Shown here piece after piece: positions 26,624-35,265 of a stretch of 64,000 bases of DNA; position 1 is the first letter of the stretch, and each line of letters starts with the position of its first letter. This stretch comes from Clostridium liquoris (GTDB lineage Bacteria > Bacillota > Clostridia > Clostridiales > Clostridiaceae). Under the pieces are notes generated by a model. The model ran no database searches. It was not told the origin of the DNA and saw only the letters and a list, made by a program, of their open reading frames with translations. The translations under genes were made by a program, and so were the position numbers. The stretch is taken from contig NZ_PVXO01000030.1 in the NCBI RefSeq assembly GCF_002995785.1, positions 1-64,000 of the forward strand, read 5' to 3'.

Positions 26624-28408
26624 TTATCGCTCCTCTTCTGTTAGTATAGGATGTATAAGTGTTACTCTTGTAAACTTATTTTTCTCACTTTCAATTTTTA
26701 ATCCATACTCTTGTCCACAATTAAGTTTAATTCTACTCCTAACATTATTTATTCCTATATGATTAAAACCTGTCTTATCATTTTCTTTATTATTCAAAAC
26801 ATTTTTTATCTCATCTTCCGTCATTCCTATGCCATTATCTTCAACTTGGAAAATTAACTTTCCATTCTCTAGAAAGCCTGAAATTGTAATATATTTTTCT
26901 CTATCAATATCATTAATTCCATGAATAATTGCATTTTCAACTATAGGTTGTAAAATTAATTTGATAATATAAAGATCTTTCACATTATCCTGAACATTAA
27001 CCACTATATTGAAATTATCTCCAAATCTTACCTTCATTATATCCGTATAGTTATCAAGATACTCCAATTCCTCCCTTACGGTAATAAAGGTTGATTTACT
27101 TCTAAAGGTTGCGCGTAGAAGCTTCATAAATGAATCTGTCACCTTCCTAATGTTTTCTGCCTTTGATATCATAGCCATTAATTTAATTACATTTAAGGTA
27201 TTATAAATAAAATGAGGATTAATTTGAGCTTGCAACGCTTTAATTTCTTCTTTGGAACGCTCTCTTTCCTTCAAATCTCTCTCTGCTATAAGATCCTTAA
27301 TGTCATTAATCATCTTATTATAGCTGCTTCCTAGTTCATTAATTTCTTCCAAATTAGTATTAGTAATTGTAATCTTTTCAAGTTTCTCATCTTTAACACC
27401 TTTCATTGTTTCCACAAGTTCTTTTATTGGTTTAATAATATCTTTAAAGAACATTTTAGAGTATAAAATAAACAATAAGTTGAATATTAAAAATATCATT
27501 AACAGTACTTTTGTAATATTTGTTGTATCCTTTGTTAAAGCCTTATAATCAATAATATTAATTACAGTCCATCCTGATTTATCTGAAGTGTATTTTGATA
27601 TATACTTAATATCTTTTTTATATCTATATTTATAAGGAGCATAATCATTGTTCTTATTACTAATTTTATTAAGATACTTTACTTCTGAAATATTTTTCCC
27701 AAGCAAGTTTTTATCTGGTGATATTACAATATTACCTTTAGAATCAGCTATTATCATTTTTCCTACAGTATCATTTGTAAATCTCGAATAAATTGAATTT
27801 AGTAAATCTGTTTTAATTTCAAAATATATAAACTCCGTATCTGAATTGTACCAATTATATTCTGGGCTAACACCAACTAAAAAATCTATTCTACCAGCAT
27901 TTACATCATTAGAACTATTAAAGTTGTTTATACTTAATACTTTTCCCTTATTGCCCATACATTCCTTATATAAAGAACTTTTCTTTACATCAGAATCATT
28001 TTTATAAAGTGGGTCCTTATATTTAAACACTTCACCGTTTTTTGAAAAAAACACTATTGAGTTTATTTCTCCTTGATAGGCAAATAAATAATCTAGCTTT
28101 GTTTCAATCTTTTCATAAGTTTCAAGCTTTTTAATTGAATCCTTCTCATGGTACCAACTATTCACAAGTGGTAATAATTCTTGTTCATTAGAAACCTTCG
28201 CTGTATAAAGATGGATTCGTCTAAGCTCAATTTCAATATCACTAGATAATTGCACCATAATTTGTTCAATTTTTTCATTGTAATGTGAAACCAAAACTCC
28301 TTCATATAAACTATTAATAACAATAGTGATAATAAAAAATGGTATTACAATTAATATAATAAAACTGCTAATAAATTTTTTCGACATACTTTTATTTTTA
28401 ATCATCAA
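26624..28408 (-). CDS. YesM-type sensor histidine kinase
   Basis: A 594-residue kinase. TM1 is at about 12-32, a large extracellular dCache-like sensor at 33-285, TM2 at about 290-312, then HAMP. The His_kinase domain has the phosphoacceptor in QINPHFIYNTLN, followed by HATPase motifs QPIVENAIIHGI and VEDNGIGM. It should sense extracellular sugar, directly or through the binding lipoprotein, and phosphorylate the YesN partner. It is the first gene of the locus, with a GGGGG ribosome site. Confidence 0.92.
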   Translation of the reverse strand: MMIKNKSMSKKFISSFIILIVIPFFIITIVINSLYEGVLVSHYNEKIEQIMVQLSSDIEIELRRIHLYTAKVSNEQELLPLVNSWYHEKDSIKKLETYEKIETKLDYLFAYQGEINSIVFFSKNGEVFKYKDPLYKNDSDVKKSSLYKECMGNKGKVLSINNFNSSNDVNAGRIDFLVGVSPEYNWYNSDTEFIYFEIKTDLLNSIYSRFTNDTVGKMIIADSKGNIVISPDKNLLGKNISEVKYLNKISNKNNDYAPYKYRYKKDIKYISKYTSDKSGWTVINIIDYKALTKDTTNITKVLLMIFLIFNLLFILYSKMFFKDIIKPIKELVETMKGVKDEKLEKITITNTNLEEINELGSSYNKMINDIKDLIAERDLKERERSKEEIKALQAQINPHFIYNTLNVIKLMAMISKAENIRKVTDSFMKLLRATFRSKSTFITVREELEYLDNYTDIMKVRFGDNFNIVVNVQDNVKDLYIIKLILQPIVENAIIHGINDIDREKYITISGFLENGKLIFQVEDNGIGMTEDEIKNVLNNKENDKTGFNHIGINNVRSRIKLNCGQEYGLKIESEKNKFTRVTLIHPILTEEER

Positions 28409-28564
28409 ATTCCCCCTATTTTAATAATAAGATAAATTTGAATACCTTTTCAATATAAATAATTATTATTTGCCTTACATTTAAAAATTATTTTTCCCAT
28501 TTAATTGTAGCACATTTTTTATAACCCCAGGGGTGTACTAATTAAACTATTGCACTTCTTTCAC

Positions 28565-28601
28565 ATTAGTAGTAACCTATAATAGAAGCCTATTAGTAGT
28601 A
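28565..28601 (+). promoter_or_regulatory. Direct repeats flanking the merR -10 region
   Basis: ATTAGTAGTA occurs at 28565-28574 and 28592-28601. A TATAAT (28578-28583) lies between the copies, about 55 bp before the MerR start. It is a plausible promoter/operator for the MerR gene; there is no clear -35. Confidence 0.35.
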
Positions 28602-28637
28602 TATGTAAAATAAGGAATTATCAAGGGGGAATTATAA

Positions 28638-29504
28638 ATGAAAAGAGGGGATAAATACTCAATAGGTGAAGTGGAAGAAATCTGTAATATTCCCAGGAAG
28701 ACATTGCGTTATTATGATTCGATAAAATTGGTTGTTCCTAAATTTAGAGATGAAGAGACAAAATATAGATATTATAGTAAGGATCAAATGGTAACACTAT
28801 GTATAATTCGTAAACTAAAAATGTTTGGATTTACATTAGAACAGATCCAGCATATTGTAAACGATAATAAAACTGAAACCCTCAAAGAAAGTATAGAATG
28901 TAAGCTCCTGGAAATACATAACGAAATAAATAATCTTCAAAAAATATATTCTGATGCTTATGCTTTTTGGGAAAGGTTAAAAGAAGGGGTAGATATCATT
29001 TCTTACTGTGCAGAAGAAAATACATCTGCCGAAAACATACGCATTGAGGAAATTCCTGAAATGTATTTATTGTTTACCAGAAAATTAATGAAAAAATATT
29101 CAAATTCAGAGGTGTCTTTAGAGAGATGGATAGAAATAATTAGTTTATGCAATAAGATGCAGCTAAAAAGCAAAGGATTAATTGTTGTTACATATGATTC
29201 AGACCCTCTTGATCAGTTTTTTTTTAAGGATGTAATGGTTGAATTTGGAATGTCCATAGAATCGCCTGCTAACTGCAATAGCAATAATTGCAGGAAGTTT
29301 GGCGGTTTTACTGCTGTTACCACTACCCACATCGGAGATTATTCGAATATCATGAACACTCATATAAAAATGATACAGTGGATTAACAAAAATGGTTACA
29401 AGATTGCTGGTAATATATCCGAGGAATTTATTATATCGCCTCTTGATGTAAACAACGTTGATGAGCATATTACCAAAGTAATAATTCCAGTGACAAAGAT
29501 TTAA
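28638..29504 (+). CDS. MerR family regulator with effector-binding domain
   Basis: A 288-residue regulator. The N-terminal winged helix (YSIGEVEEICNIPRKTLRYYDSIKLVVP) and MFGFTLEQIQHIV are MerR signatures. A dimerisation coiled coil (80-115) and a C-terminal GyrI/BltR-like ligand domain (about 130-288) follow. It is convergent with the CoA-transferase operon. Both operon promoters next door have 19-bp spacers, the form MerR activators act on, so it is the likely regulator. Its ligand could be the beta-amino acid or a CoA intermediate. Confidence 0.88.
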   Translation: MKRGDKYSIGEVEEICNIPRKTLRYYDSIKLVVPKFRDEETKYRYYSKDQMVTLCIIRKLKMFGFTLEQIQHIVNDNKTETLKESIECKLLEIHNEINNLQKIYSDAYAFWERLKEGVDIISYCAEENTSAENIRIEEIPEMYLLFTRKLMKKYSNSEVSLERWIEIISLCNKMQLKSKGLIVVTYDSDPLDQFFFKDVMVEFGMSIESPANCNSNNCRKFGGFTAVTTTHIGDYSNIMNTHIKMIQWINKNGYKIAGNISEEFIISPLDVNNVDEHITKVIIPVTKI

Positions 29505-29532
29505 ATTATAAATAGTTAACATAAAGTGCAAA

Positions 29533-29563
29533 TTAAGGGAACCACTTTTAAGGGTTCCCTTAA
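29533..29563. terminator. Bidirectional terminator between merR and the CoA-transferase gene
   Basis: TTAAGGGAACC (29533-29543) and GGTTCCCTTAA (29553-29563) form a perfect 11-bp stem between two convergent genes. The flanks are A/T-rich on both sides rather than clean T-runs. Confidence 0.6.
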
Positions 29564-29619
29564 AAAGTTATTCCAGGATGGAGCCTATCTTGCAATATAT
29601 TCTTGTGTATATACTTAAT

Positions 29620-30801
29620 TTATATTACACCTTCTGCGCTTAACTTCTTAATTTCTTCTTCTGTAAGTCCGAAAACTTCAGCATTGTGCTGCCCCAACAA
29701 TGGAGCTGGAGTTTCTACGCTGCCTGGGGTTTCTGAAAGCTTTACAACACAACCCTGGAAATACTGATCACCTGCTGTTGGATGCTTACAATGCACCATC
29801 ATTTCACGAGCCTGAATATGTGGATGCTCAATTGCTTCCTTAATATTTAACACTGGACCACATGGTATTCCTGCCTTATCCATTATGTTATCTATTTCTT
29901 TCTTTGTGTAATCCTTACACCAGTCATGAATTAAATTTTGTAAATCCGGTATATAGTTTTCGAAACGTAAAACATTTGTTTTATAACGAGGATCCTCTAG
30001 AAGTTCTTCATGTCCTATAGTAGAACATAATTTTTCGAACAGTCTATCATTACCTACTCCAAGAGCAACAAAACCATCTTTACACTCATATATATCAAAA
30101 GGAGCAATGGATTGGTCTACATTCCCATTACGTTCTGGAATAAAACCACCAACTGTATAGTTTACAATTGCATTTTCAAGCAAACTAAAAATTGAGTCTA
30201 CCATTGATACATCAACAAGTTGACCCTGTCCTGTTTTCTCACGGTTGTAGAGAGCCATAAGTATCCCTACTGTTAAGTAAATACCTGCAACATGGTCTGC
30301 AATAGAAGGACCAGCCTTAACTGGGTTTGTATCCTTAAAGCCTGTAAGGTAAACCATACCACCCATAGACTGTGCTACAACATCATAGCAAGGACGGTGT
30401 GACATTGGTCCATACTGACCAAAGCCTGAACCTGAAGCATAGATAATAGTTGGGTTAACCTTCTTTACAGATTCATAATCAACACCAAGTTTCTTTGTAA
30501 CACCACCCTTATAGTTTTCAACTAGGATATCAGCATCTTTAACAATCTCATAGAACATCTGTAACCCTTTTTCAGATTTAAGATTAAGAGTGGTGCCCTT
30601 TTTATTACGATTTACGTAGCAGTAAAAACCGCTTTCACCGCTTTTTTTATCAATTGGTCCCCATTTACGGCACTGATCACCATTAACTGGTTCAATTTTT
30701 ATAACATCTGCACCATAATCAGCTAGCATCATTGTACAAAATGGTCCATTTAGCGCAGAGGTAAGATCAATTACTTTTAAGCCTTGAAGTGCTTTTCTCA
30801 T
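29620..30801 (-). CDS. Family III (CaiB/BaiF) CoA-transferase
   Basis: A 393-residue formyl-CoA-transferase-type enzyme. It has VIDLTSALNGPFCTMMLADYGADVIKIE at the N-terminus and the catalytic Asp169 in SIADHVAG, at the family's canonical number. Enzymes of this family move CoA between acids through aspartyl-CoA anhydrides. As the last gene of the permease/ammonia-lyase operon it probably activates a beta-amino acid to its CoA thioester, using the end-product acyl-CoA as donor. CaiB-type carnitine metabolism is an alternative, but the lyase neighbours argue against it. Confidence 0.88.
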   Translation of the reverse strand: MRKALQGLKVIDLTSALNGPFCTMMLADYGADVIKIEPVNGDQCRKWGPIDKKSGESGFYCYVNRNKKGTTLNLKSEKGLQMFYEIVKDADILVENYKGGVTKKLGVDYESVKKVNPTIIYASGSGFGQYGPMSHRPCYDVVAQSMGGMVYLTGFKDTNPVKAGPSIADHVAGIYLTVGILMALYNREKTGQGQLVDVSMVDSIFSLLENAIVNYTVGGFIPERNGNVDQSIAPFDIYECKDGFVALGVGNDRLFEKLCSTIGHEELLEDPRYKTNVLRFENYIPDLQNLIHDWCKDYTKKEIDNIMDKAGIPCGPVLNIKEAIEHPHIQAREMMVHCKHPTAGDQYFQGCVVKLSETPGSVETPAPLLGQHNAEVFGLTEEEIKKLSAEGVI

Positions 30802-30830
30802 ATATAAACTCCCCCTATATTCGTAATTTA

Positions 30831-31208
30831 TTAATATGCCTCATAGACGAACTGAACCACTGTTGATAACGGTGGATCCGTTAGTACATCAATAGAACTT
30901 GGAAATTCTGGATGTTCAGGAACTTCAATAATCTTGAAGGAACGAACCTCAATTAATGCGCGATTTCCCTCTATGTTCTTAACTCTTGCAATATATTCCA
31001 TGTAATCACCTGCATGTGAAGGCACATAAAGACGAACCTTCTTTACCTCAACACAATGACCTGTGTTTCCAAATACCTTTGCCATAAGGCGATTTGCTGC
31101 ATCATTCATCAGTGTAATGTTTCTGGCACCGTTTACAACTCCGCCACCATAAAATACGTCACGGTCTGACATTCTATAACGAAATGTTACTGTTTGTTGT
31201 TCATTCAT
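30831..31208 (-). CDS. Beta-aminoacyl-CoA ammonia-lyase-like hotdog protein, subunit 1
   Basis: A 125-residue single hotdog domain. MSDRDVFYGGGVVNGARN and AGDYMEYIARV resemble beta-alanyl-CoA and 3-aminobutyryl-CoA ammonia-lyases (Acl, Kal), which eliminate NH3 to give an enoyl-CoA. It differs from its neighbour, which retains the GDV-TE and GD--L parts that this copy lacks, so the two may form a hetero-oligomer. A 29-nt gap leads to the CoA-transferase. The substrate is not known. Confidence 0.75.
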   Translation of the reverse strand: MNEQQTVTFRYRMSDRDVFYGGGVVNGARNITLMNDAANRLMAKVFGNTGHCVEVKKVRLYVPSHAGDYMEYIARVKNIEGNRALIEVRSFKIIEVPEHPEFPSSIDVLTDPPLSTVVQFVYEAY

Positions 31209-31264
31209 AATACAATTCTCCTTTATTCTATATTTTAAGTTTATCTTATTTTTAGAGCTTATAT

Positions 31265-31723
31265 TTATTCTGGAAAGTCTTCAAGCGGACGCCATGGATC
31301 AATTACTAATCCGTCTGGCTGCTCTCCACGCTGTAAGTGTTTCTTAACTACAAGGCGAACATTTCCCTGTGTACAAAGTACAGGCTCCTCAAACCAAACC
31401 ATATCTCCTGGTTTGCAATCCTTCTTACCTTCACGGAAAGCAGGTGTAGCAACTTTGAAAACTTCAATTTTACAGTCACGAGATGTGTTTCCTATATGTG
31501 TAAGAGTTGCTTTAAAATCAACCATATCTCCTACATAAATGTCCTTATAGCATTTAACATCATGGTATCCAAGGCAAAGTGACTCATCGCCATCAACTAA
31601 AATCATTTCTTCTGTCTCAACGTCTCCTATAAAATCAAATTGACGTCCAATTGGAACTAACCCATCTGGATTATTAGCATCTGCTGTTGTCATATTATAG
31701 CTTAAAAAAGATACTTTTCTCAT
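31265..31723 (-). CDS. Beta-aminoacyl-CoA ammonia-lyase-like hotdog protein, subunit 2
   Basis: A 152-residue hotdog protein. The stretch FIGDVETEEMILVDGDESLC, then YVGDMVDFKATLTHIGNTS, and PVLCTQGNVRLVVKKHLQRG near the end closely recall C. propionicum beta-alanyl-CoA ammonia-lyase (about 145 residues). It lies 56 nt upstream of the smaller paralogue. It probably removes ammonia from a beta-aminoacyl-CoA, yielding acryloyl- or crotonyl-type CoA for the dehydrogenase encoded in the next operon. Confidence 0.8.
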   Translation of the reverse strand: MRKVSFLSYNMTTADANNPDGLVPIGRQFDFIGDVETEEMILVDGDESLCLGYHDVKCYKDIYVGDMVDFKATLTHIGNTSRDCKIEVFKVATPAFREGKKDCKPGDMVWFEEPVLCTQGNVRLVVKKHLQRGEQPDGLVIDPWRPLEDFPE

Positions 31724-31788
31724 TATGATATCCTCCTAGTATTTTTTATTATTTAGACGCTTGCGGAATTCCACAAACATCCATTAAT

Positions 31789-33153
31789 CTAAATTTCTTT
31801 TATATTTTTCCCAACTGCTGCTTTGTTTTTTGGAAATACTAAGTATCCAATAATTGCAGCAGCTACTGTCCATGGGAACCATGCAAGCATATCAGATGAT
31901 AGCGGAAGGCTATCATAAAATGTATTGAAGTAGCCTAAATTTATATTTAATTTAATTCCATAAGTATGAACCATATCAAAGATACCAAATACTAATGCTG
32001 TTATCATTGCATAACGACATACATTTAAGTGTCTTGCATTCTGGCTGTTTGGCATTAATGCATAATATATAACAAGTACAATAGCTGCTGGATATATACC
32101 ATCAAGTATTGGTCCTAGTAATTCAAGGATTGAAGCAAGGCCCATGCATCCAAATAATGTGCTTAAAACCAAGATTGCAATAGATGCCTTCTTGTAATCA
32201 ATCTTTCCTTGTGTTATATCAACGAAGAACTCAGCACATCCAGAAGTCATACCAATTGCTGTTGTAAGTGCTGCAAAGAATAGTGCTATTGAAAATAAGA
32301 TTCCCCCTAATGATCCAAGAAGTTTAGTAGCAACTGCTGTATAAAGAGCTGTATAAGTTAAATCAATTGTTCCCCCTGTAGAAGCACCTATTAACATATG
32401 GCAAAGGTGTGTACAGCTTAATAGTCCTACACCAATAATACCAACCCTGATAACATTCTTACTCATACGTTCCTCAGGAACACCTTTTGATTTAAGACCA
32501 TTTATTATAACAACACCGAATATTAATGCGCAAAGAATTTCCGCTGTTGCATAACCATTTGTGAAACCATATGCAAATGCTGAACCTTTATATGACTTTG
32601 CAACTGGCTCTGCAATTGGTGTTATAAGCCCCTTTCCTACAACGACAATAACAATGATAATAAGGAAAGGAAAAAGAAGCTGTGAAATACGATCCATTGT
32701 CTTTCCAGGATTCATTAAGAACCAATAAGTTACCAGATAGAATAATACCGTAAATATAATCAGTGGTAATTTTGTTTCGTAATTTAAAGAAAAGGCCTGT
32801 ATTACTGAATCCCAAGATGCTGCACTCATACGGGGAATAGCATACAGAGGTCCAAGCACAATAATGGTTACTATTGTATATACTGCGCCTAGTTTATTTC
32901 CAAGTACACGATTGGTTATTTTGCTATAAGTGCCTTCCCCCCTTGCTAATGCAACATATGCAAGCAACGTAAGCAATAAAGCCGTTATAAATACTCCGCA
33001 GAATGCAATCCATACAGATGTACCGCTTTCTTTACCCCAGTTCATTGGCCACACCATGCTGGATGCACCAAAGTGCATTGAGAAGAGCCCACCACCCATT
33101 AACAATAATGCTGGTAATTTCAAATCTCCCTTCTCATTTAAATTGTTGTTCAT
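31789..33153 (-). CDS. BrnQ-like (LIVCS family) amino acid permease
   Basis: A 454-residue membrane protein with about 12 helices. LLMGGGLFSMHFGASSMVWPMNWGKE is the start of the sodium-coupled branched-chain amino acid carrier family, and GEGTYSKI and GCAEFFVDI are later conserved blocks. The start at 33153 is chosen because GGGGGG is 6 nt upstream; upstream in-frame Met codons overlap that site. It heads the operon with the ammonia-lyases and CoA-transferase, so it probably imports the fermented beta-amino acid. Confidence 0.82.
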   Translation of the reverse strand: MNNNLNEKGDLKLPALLLMGGGLFSMHFGASSMVWPMNWGKESGTSVWIAFCGVFITALLLTLLAYVALARGEGTYSKITNRVLGNKLGAVYTIVTIIVLGPLYAIPRMSAASWDSVIQAFSLNYETKLPLIIFTVLFYLVTYWFLMNPGKTMDRISQLLFPFLIIIVIVVVGKGLITPIAEPVAKSYKGSAFAYGFTNGYATAEILCALIFGVVIINGLKSKGVPEERMSKNVIRVGIIGVGLLSCTHLCHMLIGASTGGTIDLTYTALYTAVATKLLGSLGGILFSIALFFAALTTAIGMTSGCAEFFVDITQGKIDYKKASIAILVLSTLFGCMGLASILELLGPILDGIYPAAIVLVIYYALMPNSQNARHLNVCRYAMITALVFGIFDMVHTYGIKLNINLGYFNTFYDSLPLSSDMLAWFPWTVAAAIIGYLVFPKNKAAVGKNIKEI

Positions 33154-33176
33154 ACACATCCCCCCCAAATTAAATA

Positions 33177-33308
33177 TTTACCCTAGTTAATAAAATACTG
33201 TTATTATTATTATTATATTTGATACAGTGGTTGGATAGTCAACCATATATTAGATATTTTTAAACCCATATTCCCAAATTAGTACACCAACTGTCCACCT
33301 AGGGTAAA
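33177..33308. repeat. 10-bp inverted repeat bracketing the permease promoter
   Basis: TTTACCCTAG (33177-33186) and CTAGGGTAAA (33299-33308) are perfect inverted copies enclosing the permease promoter. Between them CACCAACTGT (33284-33293) repeats part of the upstream operon's promoter spacer in opposite orientation. Its role is unknown. Confidence 0.4.
33212..33242 (-). promoter_or_regulatory. MerR-type promoter of the permease/lyase/CoA-transferase operon
   Basis: On the minus strand TTGACT (33242-33237), a 19-bp spacer and TATAAT (33217-33212). A 19-bp spacer is too long for unaided RNA polymerase and is the hallmark of promoters untwisted by MerR activators. The spacer shares 13 of 19 bases with that at 36537-36555, including ACTGTAT. 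Confidence 0.7.
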
Positions 33309-33317
33309 GTTAGCTAT

Positions 33318-34421
33318 TTATTGCTTTTTTCTATTTGTGATTTCGTCAATCATCATTGGAACAACCTTAAATAAGTCTCCAGTGATGCCATAGTCTGCAC
33401 AGTCAAAGATTGGAGCTGTTGCATCCTTGTTTACTGCAATTATTAATTCTGAATCCTGCATACCTGCCTTGTGCTGAATTGCACCAGAAATGCCAAGGGC
33501 AACATAAACCTTTGGATGTACAGTCTTACCTGTTTGCCCAACCTGATGGTCTGCTGAAAGCCAGCCAGAATCAATAGCAGCACGGCTTCCACCTACAACT
33601 CCACCGCCAAAAGCCTCTGCAAGCTTATGTGCAAGCTCTATTCCATCCTCTACATTCTTACCTATACCACGACCTACAGAAACTATAACGTCTGCACCAA
33701 TTAAGTCAATCATCTGTTTTGCTTCCTTAACCACATTAAGAACCTTTGTCTTTATGTCGCCTTCAGAAATAGAAATAGGATATAGCTCTATTTCACATGC
33801 ATCAGCCTTTTCCTTACTAAACTCTGCCTTCTTCATAACCCCTGGGCGTACAGTTGACATACATGGTCGAAAACGTGGACAAATAATTGTTGCCATAAGG
33901 TGTCCTCCAAATGCAGGACGTGTCATCTTTAAGTTAGTGTCATCCATTTTAAAAGCTGTTTTGGATAGATCAAGTGTAGAAGATGTTGTAAGAAAATCAA
34001 CATACTTATCCATATTAATATCAAGATGTGTGCAGTCTGCTGTAAGACCTGTATGTAAACGAGCTGCACAACGTGGTCCAAGATCGCGACCAATGTTAGA
34101 TGCTCCCATTAAGATAACCTCAGGCTTCTTGTCCATTGCAACATCACAAAGCACCTTTGTATATGCCTCTGTTGTGTAAATATCTAAGGCAGGATCATCA
34201 CATACAATTATCTTGTCTGCACCATATCCTCCAAGTTCCTTAGCCATGTCCTTCACGTTGTATCCAAGAAGTATGCCAATGAGATTTGAGCCACGCTCAT
34301 CAGCCAGTTTACGGCCTTCGGAGATTAATTCAAAATCAGTATACATTAATTTTCCATTACGTTGTTCACAAAATACCCAAATGTCCTTGAATACATCTAT
34401 ATCATAACTATTAAAAATCAT
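33318..34421 (-). CDS. etfA: Electron transfer flavoprotein alpha subunit
   Basis: A 367-residue EtfA. The N-terminal Rossmann-like domain is followed by the FAD domain with GSRAAIDSGWL, HQVGQTGKTVHPKVY (FAD pyrophosphate region), GISGAIQHKAGM and AVNKDATAPIFDCADYGI. It pairs with EtfB 21 nt upstream to supply electrons to the acyl-CoA dehydrogenase encoded first in this operon. There is no N-terminal ferredoxin domain. Whether it bifurcates electrons is not decided by sequence alone. Confidence 0.94.
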   Translation of the reverse strand: MIFNSYDIDVFKDIWVFCEQRNGKLMYTDFELISEGRKLADERGSNLIGILLGYNVKDMAKELGGYGADKIIVCDDPALDIYTTEAYTKVLCDVAMDKKPEVILMGASNIGRDLGPRCAARLHTGLTADCTHLDINMDKYVDFLTTSSTLDLSKTAFKMDDTNLKMTRPAFGGHLMATIICPRFRPCMSTVRPGVMKKAEFSKEKADACEIELYPISISEGDIKTKVLNVVKEAKQMIDLIGADVIVSVGRGIGKNVEDGIELAHKLAEAFGGGVVGGSRAAIDSGWLSADHQVGQTGKTVHPKVYVALGISGAIQHKAGMQDSELIIAVNKDATAPIFDCADYGITGDLFKVVPMMIDEITNRKKQ

Positions 34422-34442
34422 ATTCTCATATCTCCTTTCAAA

Positions 34443-35246
34443 TTATATAACGTGTTCCTTCTGTAATCTGCTAACTAAATCTGCTATTGTTTCTCTGTTA
34501 GCCCCTTCAAACATTACGCCGGTTCCTTTCTGTGGAGGTGTGAAGGACTTGAAAATGTTAGTAGGTGAACCCTTAAGTCCGATTATATCAATGTCAATTA
34601 ATGGTTCCTCTTTAAGTGTTTCGAAATCAAGAATGGTAAGCGGCTTGCTGTAGCAATTCATAATACCGTTTACAGTCATATAACTATTGGAAACATTCTT
34701 CTCTTTTACACATGTGATAAGACAAGGTGTCTTAACCTGAATCATCATATAGCCATCTTCAAGCATGCGCTTTACAACTAATACATTATCTTTCTTATGA
34801 ATTTCAGTTGCATAAGTAACCTGAGGAATATTAAGTTTTTCTGCAATCTGGGGTCCAACTTGCGCCGTATCTCCATCAATTGCCTGACGGCCACAGAAAA
34901 TCATGTCATCTTTACCTATTCCAAGATGTGAAATTGCTGCTGCAATAATCTGAGATGTTGCAAATGTGTCGGAACCACCAAACTCACGTGAAGAAATTAA
35001 AACAGCATCATCTACACCCATTGCGAGAAGCTCACGAAGCATTCCCTCTGCTGGAGGAGGCCCCATTGTTACTGCTATTACCTGACAACCAGTTGCGCCC
35101 TTAAGTGTAAGTGCCTGATCTATTGCACTCATATCATCCGGATTAATAATAGTGGACATAGAAGCACGATTTAGAGTTCCATCTGGATTTACTGCAACCT
35201 TGCCTGAAGTATCTGGAACCTGTTTAACACAAACGTAAATTCTCAT
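34443..35246 (-). CDS. etfB: Electron transfer flavoprotein beta subunit
   Basis: A 267-residue EtfB. It starts MRIYVCVKQVPDTSGKVAV and has AIDGDTAQVGPQIAE, the nucleotide-binding block, and VKTPCLITCVKE. The EtfAB dimer carries FAD plus AMP or a second FAD. The gap to the dehydrogenase gene is 19 nt. In C. propionicum the equivalent Etf forms a complex with acryloyl-CoA reductase, the closest known parallel. Confidence 0.94.
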   Translation of the reverse strand: MRIYVCVKQVPDTSGKVAVNPDGTLNRASMSTIINPDDMSAIDQALTLKGATGCQVIAVTMGPPPAEGMLRELLAMGVDDAVLISSREFGGSDTFATSQIIAAAISHLGIGKDDMIFCGRQAIDGDTAQVGPQIAEKLNIPQVTYATEIHKKDNVLVVKRMLEDGYMMIQVKTPCLITCVKEKNVSNSYMTVNGIMNCYSKPLTILDFETLKEEPLIDIDIIGLKGSPTNIFKSFTPPQKGTGVMFEGANRETIADLVSRLQKEHVI

Positions 35247-35265
35247 TATTCTCTACACTCCTTTT

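Noticed and set aside
28522-28535. CCCCAGGGG palindrome, also at about 12752
   Set aside because: Short and found at two unrelated places with different surroundings; no consistent link to a promoter or gene.
29620-30801. Carnitine metabolism (CaiB) call
   Set aside because: No CaiC, CaiD or betaine carrier is present; two ammonia-lyase-type proteins point to amino acid substrates.
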